This document shows, piece after piece, positions 1 to 11,317 of a stretch of 64,000 nt of DNA; position 1 is the first letter of the stretch; every line of letters starts with the position of its first letter. The DNA comes from Zingiber officinale (Eukaryota > Streptophyta > Magnoliopsida > Zingiberales > Zingiberaceae): positions 44,396,254 to 44,460,253 of the forward strand of contig NC_055997.1 of the NCBI RefSeq assembly GCF_018446385.1, given 5' to 3'. Position numbers and translations under genes: made by a program. The notes under the pieces are model-generated. The model was given only the letters and a program-made list of their open reading frames with translations. It did not search any database and had not been told where the DNA came from.

Positions 1-87
1 ACGAGTGTTACTCAACCCAGAGGCATCAGGTCGGCTGATCAAATGGACAATTGAACTTAGAGAATATGACATTCAATATCTACCTCG
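1..87 (+). pseudogene. Tat-type gypsy pol fragment, RT/RNase H junction (5' part)
   Basis: Frame 2 reads as the segment between reverse transcriptase and the second RNase H of plant Tat elements; motifs seen are PEASGRLIKW and EYDIQYLP. The frame stops at the inserted chromovirus LTR at 88 and resumes at 11323. Removing one copy of the 5-bp duplication CCTCG restores LPRSVIKAQALADFIIE. The sequence therefore shows the pre-insertion gene directly. The element begins upstream of the window, so gag, protease and most of RT are not visible. Confidence 0.85.
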
Positions 88-3000
88 TGTAACACCCACT
101 AAGCTTTTAAGATAAATATGAGAATGATGAATTTGCCTTAGAAAAATATTAGTAGAATGTTGAACCAAAAAGAAATAAAAAGAAATAAAAATAGGGAGTG
201 GTCAAGGATTGAACCTTGAACGTCTCATGATGTAAATGATAGGATTAATGGGTAATAACCAGTTGGGATAGGAATGATATATTGATAGCAAAGGAGGGAA
301 ACTCATGATAAGGATGAGAGTAAAAGCTAGCCAAAAGAAAGCAAGAAAAGAGCAAGAGAAAGGCAACTTGCCTTCCTTCTTTTCTCTCCCTCTTCCTCTC
401 CCTTTGTCGTGACTTAAAGAGGACAATTAAGGGGATTCATTCCCCCTTGTTTCATCATGAATGATGAGAACAAATAAATAAATAAAATAAAAAGAAAAAA
501 AAAGGGCTAAACCAATTTTACTACCTCTTCCCCCTTAACATAAAAGGGAGCATGTAAAGAGAAGATTTTATTTTTTTTCTCTCATTTCTCTCATTCTCTC
601 CTCTCCACCACCGAGAGCCTCAGCCCCCTCTCCTCCATTTTCGGCCCCCAAAACAAGGTTCCTCCTAGGATACAAGGAAGGCTACCAAGGGAAATCAAAG
701 GAGGAGAACAAGAAGAAGAGACCCTTTCTTCCATCACCACACTTTAGAACCACAAGTGAAAAGGAAGTAAGTATCCCCTCACCTGTGGTACAAGTGGTTT
801 TAATGTGTTTTTGGATTTTATGAGGATTTTAAAACCTAGAAACAAAGTTGTGAAAATTCGGCCAAAGAAAGGACTTGTTGATCCTAGGAATGTTTAATAT
901 AAGCCTTGATTCATGATAATTTTTCTATGCTTTGTAAGAAGGTTTTCTCTCATATTTTTATATATATGTGATGCTGGATTAGAGATGTACCTAACCCTAG
1001 AGTTTCGGCCAAAAAGGTTTTATAAGGGCTAGGGAATTTATTTGTTTACCTAACTTGCACAAAACCCTCTAAATAAATGGTTAAGGATCCATTATTGTTT
1101 TCATACTTGAAGGTTACTTGGAACCAAAAGTACCCCACTCACAAGTTTCGGCCAAGGAAGGGTTTAGGGTTAGGAAGACTTTGAATTTAAACTCACCATG
1201 TTTATATGATAGAATATAGAGTTTCTTAAAGAGTTGCATGCTTGTATGTTGATAGAAACTCATGAACATCACTTTTAATGTTTCGGCCATGGTAAGGTGG
1301 ATGCTTTAGAATAGCTTAAACAGATTTTTTTATTTAACATGCTCAAAATCTCCATGACAATAAGATATGAAAGTTGTTTGATGCTCCCATGCTTAATTAG
1401 AGTATAGGAAAATTGGTTGCATGATATATGATAATTATGACCACAAGGGTCCTAGCTTGTTTGTGAACCAAACTTATATGTATAGTTTCTTTGATATTTT
1501 TACCATAAAACTTGTTTAGATTTTCCATACTTTAGGCCACCTAAAAGCTAGTTTAAAGACTTGGAATGTTTCGGCCAAACATATGCTATGAGATAAAGAA
1601 AGGAAAAACCTAGGAAACCTAAGACACAATTTAAATGTATGCTTATAGTGCTTGACTTTTATACATGTTATGAAATGTGTTATGACTTTCTATGCTTTTA
1701 TGCCATTTGAACAAATTCCATGCTTGATGAGGTTCGGCCATGTAGGGTTTAAAGACCTAGAAACCTTAAAATTTAGACCTCATGTGTTAAAGATGCTTCT
1801 TATGAAATTGAGATAACATGTTGATTGTGTTCACATGCTTATACATTTAACTATGATTCAAATGGACACCTTAAAGTCTCGGCCATGAAGGGATACATGC
1901 CTTAGAAACCCTAGAGCTTACATTGAACATGCTCATGTCACTATCCATGAAATATGAAATGTAGAAAGCTAAAAATTCACATGCTATATGTTGTTAGTGA
2001 CCTAAATTGATGCTAAGGGAAGTTTCGGCCATGACCACTCGTATGATGCCATTTATAAATTTATACATGATGTTAGAGTAAGTTCACATGCTTGTATGCT
2101 TGCTTGAAAACCTAAATGAGTACTTGTAAGTTTCGGCCATGACATAATTTTAAGGGCTTAAAGGATTTAGGAACTAACTCAATTGTGCTTACCATATTCC
2201 TTGAAACAAATGCTATAAATATGGTTATGGTTTCCATGCTTTATGTCATTTCGAACCTTGTTTCACACTTGTTAAGGTTCAGCCAAATGAGGTTTAAGGA
2301 CTTGGAGAACTTAGAGTCCAAGTAAATCTTGTTTATAATACTTCCTATGAAAATGATATGTGGATGAATTAGGTTCTACATGCTTGGATGTTGTTTAAAA
2401 CCTGAATTGGCACCTAAGAGGGTTTCGGCCAAGATAAGAACCCAAAGAATTAGGAAGCTTAGTACCCAAATTAATCATGTTACATTGTTCCTTATGATTG
2501 GATGAGCACATGATACACTTTTATGCTTAGACATGTATGCTTGTGAGCTATACAAGATGAGAATTTCTACGATATGTTATGAGTTCAAAATATGCATGCT
2601 TTATGTTATGATATGTGGGTAAATTTTACATGCTTTGATGATATGATATGAGCTGAAAATATGCATGCTTATGTTATGATATGTGGTTAAATTATGCATG
2701 CTTTGATGCTATGTTTAGTGCTTAAAATATGCATACTTTCATGATATGCTATGTGGTTAAATTATGCATGCTTGATGATATGCTTTATGCTTAAGATATG
2801 CATGTTTTTATGATCTATGCCTAAGTGATGCATGTTGTTATGATATGATGTATGCCTAAGTGATGCATACTTTTATGGTATGATGTATGCCTAAGTGATG
2901 CATACCTTTATGATATAATGTATGCCTAAGTGATGCATACTTTTATGACATGATGTATGCGTAAGTGATGCATACTTTTATGATAGGATGTGTGCCTAAG

Positions 3001-4078
3001 TGATGCATGCTTTTATGATGTATGATATGTATAAGTATGACATGTACTTTACTTTATATGGCTTGTACCAAGGGTGGGCTCCATAAGCGCCCCGGGGTCG
3101 ATGGAATAAGACTCGGGCCTCGTTAGGGATGGGCTCCTAAGTGCCCCTAGGTCGATGGATTAAGACTCGGGCCTAGTATGTTGCCTTGTAGGGTTCAAGA
3201 CTTGCTACCTTGGACCTACATAGGTTGAGCGCAATATGTAAGTGGTACATAGCCGGGATCCCCTTTAAGTTGAGATTATGTTCAAGTATATATGTAAGAA
3301 GAAATGGTTTTAAAGATCATGAGACATACACATGTTTTCCGGATACATGTTTTTCAAAATCATATTGCATATACCTTATGATGATTTATGATATGTCATG
3401 GTTAGATATGATTATGTTATGTTCCATGATATGTCCATGTGTATGATATGCCATGACTCCTTATGACGATATGCCATGATTAGATACGATTATGTTATGC
3501 TTCATGCTATGCTTTACGCTATGATATGCCATGACTAGTTATGATTTCTTTATGTTGCATGATATGCTTAAAAGAGTATGTTACATTATGTCATGACTAG
3601 TTGAAATGATGTCAGGTTGAGACATTCTTTGATTATACTATGATTTTCAGTTTTAGTGAGTAGGAAAGGAACTTACTGAGCCATGAGTGCTCACAGCTTA
3701 CTGTCCTTGTACCACAGATAAAGGAAAAAGCTGGATGAGCTAGAGGAGCAGCGGGAGAGGCAAGGAGATGTGTGTGGCAGTGGCTAGGCAACCAAATAAG
3801 AACCTGCTTTAAAAACTTTTAAAGAACTATGCTTTGGTATCATGAATTGTAGTACCGTATGTGTGACTTGATGTTATGTGTCTACTAATTTTGATATCAT
3901 GTTATTGAGGCCATGATAGTGTAGTTCGGATTTGATGAAAGGGAAAACAAAAGAAAAGTTTTTATTAAACTAAGAGAATTATTTTAAGTCTTCCGCTGTT
4001 ATAAAAAAAAAAGAAAAATTTGTACATAGAGTATTGTAGCCCCACCCCTTAGGGTTAGCAGGGAGGGCGGGCGTTACA
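88..4078 (+). repeat. 5' LTR of the chromovirus
   Basis: A 3991-bp LTR with TG...CA ends and a near-identical partner at 7313-11317. It contains about ten copies of a TTTCGGCCA-type core spaced roughly 70-300 bp apart (for example 857, 1003, 1146, 1281, 1569, 1733, 2023, 2131, 2423). It also has a 35-bp tandem array near 2815-3025 and a twofold GGGCTCC/GTCGATGG/ACTCGGGCC repeat at 3075-3178. The same landmarks occur in reverse in the LTRs at 37410 and 51938. Short reading frames inside it show no similarity I recognise. Confidence 0.95.
2815..3025 (+). repeat. 35-bp tandem repeat in 5' LTR (6 copies)
   Basis: The core CCTAAGTGATGCAT recurs at about 2820, 2855, 2890, 2925, 2960 and 2995, exactly 35 bp apart. 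The 3' LTR has the same six copies at 10063-10270. Upstream the motif breaks up into looser ATGCATGCTT/ATGATATG repeats from about 2560. Confidence 0.9.
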
Positions 4079-4081
4079 GGT

Positions 4082-4095
4082 TGGTATCAGAGCCA
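4082..4095 (+). promoter_or_regulatory. Primer binding site, initiator Met tRNA type
   Basis: TGGTATCAGAGCCA lies three bases inside the 5' LTR end. It matches the complement of the 3' end of plant initiator-Met tRNA, the usual primer for minus-strand DNA synthesis in plant LTR retrotransposons. Confidence 0.93.
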
Positions 4096-4506
4096 AGTTT
4101 TTGCCAGCTCACTACACACACATCAAGCCTCCGACCTGCCGCTCCAAGTAAAAATGTTTATGCTTAATTTTCATGTTATATGACTTATGCTTTATTTTTT
4201 TTCTTCCTTGTTATATTGCCTATGCTTTATTTTCTTTGCTATATTGCTTATGCTTTATTTCCTTATGTTATATTGTTTGTCACTCTATTCTTTATTTTTC
4301 CTTATGTTGCTTATGCTTTAGTTTCATGTTTTGCTTGCTTATGTTTGATGCTTTATTCTATGCTTTTAGTTATAATTTAGATTAGGATTACATATTAGTA
4401 GGTTAGGAATAATACCAGAACAAATAGATAGAAACAAAACAGTACGTTAGATTGGCTAAAAACGATAACCACTTACACTAGTATATTTGTTATTATTTAG
4501 ATAAAC

Positions 4507-5730
4507 ATGGTTAGGACACGCAATGCCCGAACCGAGGAGACAGTGACTCCACCAGACCTGACACAGGTAGTCGCAGACCTCCAGCATCAGATCGCAGAGC
4601 AACAGCAGCTGATCACTACCTTAATGGGTCAGCAACCCGATTACCCCACCGACAAATCAGAATACACTACCGGTTATACCTACAGCCGCGCCAGTGCCCC
4701 CGACAGCCCCTACTCCGATGGTCCGACAAGAGCCCTATCTGATTCAGTGGCAAAGGCTTAAGCCGGAAGCATTCTCGAGAAACTGCGAACCATGGGATGC
4801 GCAAGCCTGGCTCAAGACCGTGGAAAGCATAATGGAACTACTGGACTGGCCTGAACACGAGAAGGTCAAATGCGCATCGTTCTGCCTTACCGGAGATGCC
4901 CGGATGTGGTGGGACCGAGTAAAGGTGAAAAGACAAATAAACCAGATGCAGTGGACAGATTTTGAGACAGAGTTCTTAGAAGAATTCTTCCATATGCAAG
5001 TGACCAACAAGCACTATGACGAGTTCACTGAGTTCCGGCAAGGTGATCTGTCAGTTAACGAAGCCGTCAAGAAGTTCAACCGCCTAGCACGTCTGTGCCC
5101 AGAATTGATCCGTACTGAAAAAGAAAGGGTCCGGTTAATGTTAAAGATGCTCCGACCCGAGATAGCTCTGAACGTAGCCGGCGTAGTTAATAGACCGCAG
5201 ACTGTAGAGGAGCTAGTCAGCAGTGCCCTGATTACCGATCACTACCAGAAAGTAATGAACGAGGGTAAGAACCAAGCACTGACCGGAGGACAAAAATCGC
5301 ACAATACCAGAACCGACTGGAAAGGAAACTCAGGTGGAAAGAGGAAACAGTGGAACAACACAAAAGGTGGTCCGGCCAATAAGCAAACCAAGTACCCTCA
5401 GTGTGCCACATGTGGAAAGATGCATTCTGGAGTATGTCTCCTAAGCACCAGAAAGTGCTACAACTGCGGAAAGGAAGGTCATTTGGCAAGAAATTGCCCT
5501 ACTCAGTCTCAGGCACTACCTCTGCAGAACAACCAGAATATGAGTACCCCTGCACAGCTTCACCAGATGCATACTGCCATAGAAGGGACTTCAATCAGCC
5601 AAGGAAGATTGGAGGCCCCTCCCACTATGACCAATGCCAGAGTCTACTCTCTCGCTCAGGATGACGTGGCGAACGCCTCTGCCATCGTCTCAGGTCAGCT
5701 ACCTAAATTCAATCAATATGCTAAAGTTTT
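4507..5730 (+). pseudogene. Chromovirus gag, frameshifted
   Basis: The reading begins MVRTRNARTEE at 4507 and runs to a stop at 4761. The conserved Gag core continues in a second frame that overlaps from 4694, so a frameshift lies between 4694 and 4761. The second frame has the retrotransposon Gag core (QWQRLKPEAF, ARMWWDRV, FEEFF-like) and then a CCHC zinc knuckle, CYNCGKEGHLARNC, near 5456-5500. Gag would package the RNA into cytoplasmic particles. Just past the knuckle the reading approaches the expected protease start (GQLPKFNQYAKVLL), but no DSGA-type active site follows, because a deletion joins it to the pol C-terminus. Confidence 0.88.
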
Positions 5731-7276
5731 ACTTAATGTTGGAAATGAACCAATATGGGAATCCATTGAGGAACCGAGATGTGTTTCGTATCCTTGGGTC
5801 GAAACTATGTCCGGGCGACTTTCTACCCTCACCATAACACCGACGTTATTTGAGAGTATACTGGAAAAGCAAACCAGTGACCAAAACCTCCAGAGAATCA
5901 AACAAGAGACTTTGGAAGGAAAGAATGACGGGTTCCGTATCCTGGACAACGGGATATTATACCTCAGGGATCGGTTATGCATTCCAGAGGACCCAGAGTT
6001 GTGAAGGAAAATACTGGAAGAAGCTCATACAACACCCTATGTAATACACCCGGGCTCCACTAAGATGTACCAGGACCTAAAAAAGAAATTTTGGTGGTCT
6101 GGTATGAAAAGAGAAGTGGCTCAGTATGTCAGTACTTGCCTGACCTGCCAAAGGGTAAAAGCTGAACACCAGAGACCGGGCGGATTACTACAGCCTGTCC
6201 AAATTCCAGAATGGAAATGGGAAGAAATCTCTATGGATTTCATTTCGGGTCTTCCCAGGACGACAAACGGATATGATGTTATATGGGTGATTGTAGACAG
6301 ATTGACGAAGTCCGCACACTTTTTGGCGATCAAAATGACTTATTCAACTGAACAACTAGCTCAGTTATATGTTAAGGAAATCATTCGGCTACATGGTATT
6401 CCTAAGACCATTATTTCTGATAGAGACGGTCGTTTTGTTTCACACTTTTGGGAGTGCGTTCAGAAGACCCTCGGCACGAAGTTGTTATATAGTACAGCTT
6501 TCCACCCTCAGACCGATGGGAAAACTGAAAGAGTGAACCAAATATTAGAAGATATGTTAAGAACTTGTGCTCTGGACTTCAAGGGAAGCTGGTGCCGATA
6601 TTTATACCTGGTAGAATTCGCCTACAATAATAGTTACCAAGCTACTATTAGAATGGCACCTTACGAAGCTCTGTATGGGAGGAAGTGTAGATCCCCTATA
6701 TGCTGGTATGAAAGTGGTGAAAAGAAGGAAATGAGGCTCCGAACGGAACTTATTGATGACACCACCCGAGCTATATAGAAGATCCGCCAACGAATAGAAA
6801 CTGCTCAGAGTCGGCAGAAGAATTATGCCGATAAACGGCGCAGGCCGCTAGAATTCAACATCGGAGATTTGGTATTCCTTAAGGTATCCCCCATGAAAGG
6901 GATAATGAGATTCGGAAAGAGGAGCAAGTTAAGCCCACGATACGTAGGACCGTACCGGATTTTAGAAAGAGTGGGCCAAGTCGCATACAGACTAGAACTA
7001 CCTCCAGACATGGCAGCTATTCACAATGTGTTCCATGTATCGATGCTCAAGAAGTGTACTCCCAGCACAGATCAAGTAATTGAGCCACAGTCGGTACAGG
7101 TTCAAGAGGACCTAAGTTACGAAAGTAGACCTATTCAGATCTTGGACCGAGAAGTCAAGAGGTTAAGGAACAAAGAAATACCCTTAGTAAAGGTTCTATG
7201 GCGAAATCAACGATTTGAAGAAGCCACCTGGGAACGCGAGGACAATATGAAACAAAAGTACCCGGAGCTATTTTAA
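5731..7276 (+). pseudogene. Chromovirus pol remnant: integrase with C-terminal chromodomain
   Basis: After the deletion junction (about 5720-5800) the frame matches the tail beyond RNase H. The integrase zinc-binding region follows (H..., CLTCQRVKAEH at 6144-6176). The catalytic core shows D in SMDFISG, D in IISDRDGRF and E in TDGKTERVN, so the D,D,E triad is kept. From 6779 on is the GPY/F-type segment (SPRYVGPYRI) and a chromodomain-like end (LVKVLWRNQRFEEATWE), stopping at 7274-7276. Two in-frame stops interrupt it: TGA at 6002-6004 and TAG at 6776-6778. Protease, RT and RNase H, roughly 2-2.5 kb, are absent. Integrase could not be made in full length. Confidence 0.9.
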
Positions 7277-7297
7277 AGTTCGAGGACGAACTTTTTA

Positions 7298-7312
7298 TGA
7301 GGTACGGGGTAC
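7298..7312 (+). promoter_or_regulatory. Putative polypurine tract next to 3' LTR
   Basis: A purine-leaning stretch containing GAGGTACGGGGTAC abuts the 3' LTR start at 7313. Its position is right for the plus-strand primer, but the tract is interrupted by pyrimidines, so it is weak. Confidence 0.45.
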
Positions 7313-10300
7313 TGTAACACCCACTAAGCTTTTAAGATAAATATGAGAATGATTAATTTGCCTTAGAAAAATATTAGTAGAATGTTGAACCAAAAAGAAA
7401 TAAAAGAAATAAAAATAGGGAGTGGTCAAGGATTGAACCTTGAACCTCTCATGATGTAAATGATAGGATTAATGGGTAATAACCAGTTGGGATAGGAATG
7501 ATATATTGATAGCAAAGGAGGGAAACTCATGATAAGGATGAGAGTAAAAGCTAGCCAAAAGAAAGCAAGAAAAGAGCAAGAGAAAGGCAACTTGCCTTCC
7601 TTCTTTTCTCTCCCTCTTCCTCTCCCTTTGCTGTGACTTAAAGAGGACAATTAAGGGGATTCATTCCCCCTTGTTTCATCATGAATGATGAGAACAAATA
7701 AATAAATAAAATAAAAAGAAAAAAAAAAGGGCTAAGGGAGAAGGAAAGCAAAAAAACCAATTTTGCTACCTCTTCCCCCTTAACATAAAAGGGAGCATGT
7801 AAAGAGAAGATTTTATTTTTTTTCTCTCATTTCTCTCATTCTCTCCTCTCCACCACCGAGAGCCTCAGCCCCCTCTCCTCCATTTTCGGCCCCCAAAACA
7901 AGGTTCCTCCTAGGATACAAGGAAGGCTACCAAGGGAAATCAAAGGAGGAGAACAAGAAGAAGAGACCCTTTCTTCCATCACCACACTTTAGAACCACAA
8001 GCGAAAAGGAAGTAAGTATCCCCTCACCTGTGGTACAAGTGGTTTTAATGTGTTTTTGGATTTTATGAGGATTTTAAAACCTAGAAACAAAGTTGTGAAA
8101 ATTCGGCCAAAGAAAGGACTTGTTGATCCTAGGAATGTTTAATATAAGCCTTGATTCATGATAATTTTTCTATGCTTTGTAAGAAGGTTTTCTCTCATAT
8201 TTTTATATATATGTGATGCTGGATTAGAGATGTACCTAACCCTAGAGTTTCGGCCAAAAAGGTTTTATAAGGGCTAGGGAATTTATTTGTTTACCTAACT
8301 TGCACAAAACCCTCTAAATAAATGGTTAAGGATCCATTATTGTTTTCATACTTGAAGGTTACTTGGAACCAAAAGTACCCCACTCACAAGTTTCGGCCAA
8401 GGAAGGGTTTAGGGTTAGGAAGACTTTGAATTTAAACTCACCATGTTTATATGATAGAATATAGAGTTTCTTAAAGAGTTGCATGCTTATATGTTGATAG
8501 AAACTCATGAACATCACTTTTAATGTTTCGGCCAGGGTAAGGTGGATGCTTTAGAATAGCTTAAACAGATTTTTTTTTAACATGCTCAAAATCTCCATGA
8601 CAATAAGATATGAAAGTTGTTTGATGATCCCATGCTTAATTAGAGTATAGGAAAATTGGTTGCATGATATATGATAATTATGACCACAAGGGTCCTAGCT
8701 TGCTTGTGAACCAAACTTATATGTATAGTTTCTTTGATATTTTTGCCTTAAAACTTGTTTAGGTTTTCCATACTTTAGGCCACCTAAAAGCTAGTTTAAA
8801 GATTTGGAAGGTTTCGGCCAAACATATGCTATGAGATAAAGAAAGGAAAAACCTAAGAAACCTAAGACAGAATTTAAATGTATGCTTATAGTGCTTGACT
8901 TTTATACATGTTATGAAATGTGTTATGACTTTCTATGCTTTTATGCCATTTGAACAAATTCCATGCTTGATGAGGTTCGGCCATGTAGGGTTTAAAGACC
9001 TAGAAACCTTAAAATTTAGACCTCATGTGTTAAAGATGCTTCTTATGAAATTGAGATAACATGTTGATTGTGTTCACATGCTTATACATTTAACTATGAT
9101 TCAAATGGACACCTTAAAGTCTCGGCCATGAAGGGATACATGCCTTAGAAACCCTAGAACTTACATTGAACATGCTCATGTCACTCTCCATGAAATATGA
9201 AATGTAGAAAGCTAAAAATTCACATGCTATATGTTGTTAGTGACCTAAATTGATGCTAAGGGAAGTTTCGGCCATGACCACTTGTATGATGCCATTTATA
9301 AATTTATACATGATGTTAGAGTAAGTTCACATGCTTGTATGCTTGCTTGAAAACCTAAATGAGTACTTGTAAGTTTCGGCCATGACATAATTTTAAGGGC
9401 TTAAAGGATTTAGGAACTAACTCAATTGTGCTTACCATATTCCTTGAAACAAATGCTATAAATATGGTTAAGGTTTCCATGCTTTATGTCATTTAGAACC
9501 TTGTTTCACACTTGTTAAGGTTCGGCCAAATGAGGTTTAAGGACTTGGAGAACTTAGAGTCCAAGTAAATCTTGTTTATAATACTTCCTATGAAAATGAT
9601 ATGTGGATGAATTAGGTTCTACATGCTTGGATGTTGTTTAAAACCTGAATTGGCACCTAAGAGGGTTTCGGCCAAGATAAGAACCCAAAGGATTAGGAAG
9701 CTTAGTACCCAAATTAATCATGTTACATTGTTCCTTATGATTGGATGAGCACATGATACACTTTTATGCTTAGACATGTATGCTTGTGAGCTATACAAGA
9801 TGAGAATTTCTACGATATGTTATGAGTTCAAAATATGCATGCTTTATGTTATGATATGTGGGTAAATTTTACATGCTTTGATGATATGATATGAGCTGAA
9901 AATATGCATGCTTATGTTATGATATGTGGTTAAATTATGCATGCTTTGATGCTATGTTTAGTGCTTAAAATATGCATGCTTTCATGATATGCTATGTGGT
10001 TAAATTATGCATGCTTGATGATATGCTTTATGCTTAAGATATGCATGTTTTTATGATCTATGCCTAAGTGATGCATATTGTTATGATATGAAGTATGCCT
10101 AAGTGATGCATACTTTTATGGTATGATGTATGCCTAAGTGATGCATACCTTTATGACATGATGTATGCCTAAGTGATGCATACCTTTATGACATGATGTA
10201 TGCCTAAGTGATGCATACTTTTATGATAGGATGTGTGCCTAAGTGATGCATGCTTTTATGATGTATGATATGTATAAGTATGACATGTACTTTACTTTAT

Positions 10301-11317
10301 ATGGCTTGTACCAAGGGTGGGCTCGATAAGCGCTCCGGGATCGATGGAATAAGACTCGGGCCTCGTTAGGGATGGGCTCCTAAGTGCCCCTAGGTCGATA
10401 GAGTAAGACTCGGGCCTAGTATGTTGCCTTGTAGGGTTCAAGACTTGCTACCTTGGACCTACATAGGTTGCGCGCAATATGTAAGTGGTACATAGCCGGG
10501 ATCCCCTTTAAGTTGAGATTATGTTCAAGTATATATGTAAGAAGAAATGGTTTTAAAGATCATGAGACATACACATGTTTCCGGATACATGTTTTCAAAA
10601 TCATATTGCATATACCTTATGATGATTTATGATATGCCATGGTTAGATATGATTATGTTATGTTCCATGATATGTCCATGTGTATGATATGCCATGACTC
10701 CTTATGACGATATGCCATGATTAGATACGATTATGTTATGCTTCATGCTATGCTTTACGCTATGATATGCCATGACTAGTTATGATTTCTTCATGTTGCA
10801 TGATATGCTTAAAAGAGTATGTTACATTATGTCATGACTAGTTGAAATGATGCCAGGTTGAGACATTCTTTGATTATACAATGATTTTCGGTTTTAGTGA
10901 GTAGGAAAGGAACTTACTGAGCCATGAGTGCTCATAGCTTACTGTCCTTGTACCACAGATAAAGGAAAAAGCTGGATGAGCTAGAGGAGCAGCAGGAGAG
11001 GCAAGGAGATGTGTGTGGCAGTGGCTAGGCGACCAAATAAGAACCTGCTTTAAAAACTTTTAAAGAACTATGCTTTGGTATCATGAATTGTAGTACCGTA
11101 TGTGTGACTTGATGTTATGTTTCTACTAATTTTGATATCATGTTATTGAGGCCATGATAGTGTAGTTCGGATTTGATGAAAGGGAAAACAAAAGAAAAGT
11201 TTTTATTAAACTAAGAGAACTATTTTAAGTCTTCCGCTGTTATAAAAAAAAGAAAAAGTTGTACATAGAGTATCGTAGCCCCGTCCCTTAGGGTTAGCAG
11301 GGAGGGCGGGCGTTACA
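7313..11317 (+). repeat. 3' LTR of the chromovirus
   Basis: A 4005-bp LTR, nearly identical to 88-4078. Visible differences include a 20-bp insertion in the A/G-rich stretch near 7737-7756, a shorter T-run near 8570 and scattered single-base changes. It ends GGGCGTTACA at 11317, followed by the CCTCG target duplication. Confidence 0.95.

Larger units (their letters stand above)
88..11317 (+). mobile_element. Nested Ty3/gypsy chromovirus (Tekay-like), internally deleted, with both LTRs
   Basis: Two direct repeats of about 4.0 kb (88-4078 and 7313-11317), each running TGTAACACCC to GGGCGTTACA, flank a 3.2-kb interior. The target-site duplication CCTCG lies at 83-87 and 11318-11322. Just inside the 5' LTR is an initiator-Met tRNA primer site. 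The interior encodes Gag with a zinc knuckle, integrase and a C-terminal chromodomain-like segment, but protease, RT and RNase H are missing. Long LTRs plus chromodomain fit the Tekay/Del lineage. LTR identity is about 99% by eye, so insertion was recent, yet the element cannot be autonomous. Confidence 0.95.

Noticed and set aside
202..426. Short minus-strand reading frame, repeated at 7426-7650
   Set aside because: Lies in the chromovirus LTRs; it is present twice only because LTRs are copies, and it has no recognisable domain.
4082..4095. tRNA gene
   Set aside because: TGGTATCAGAGC occurrences (4082, 25189 reverse, 45838) are primer binding sites, with no tRNA cloverleaf around them.
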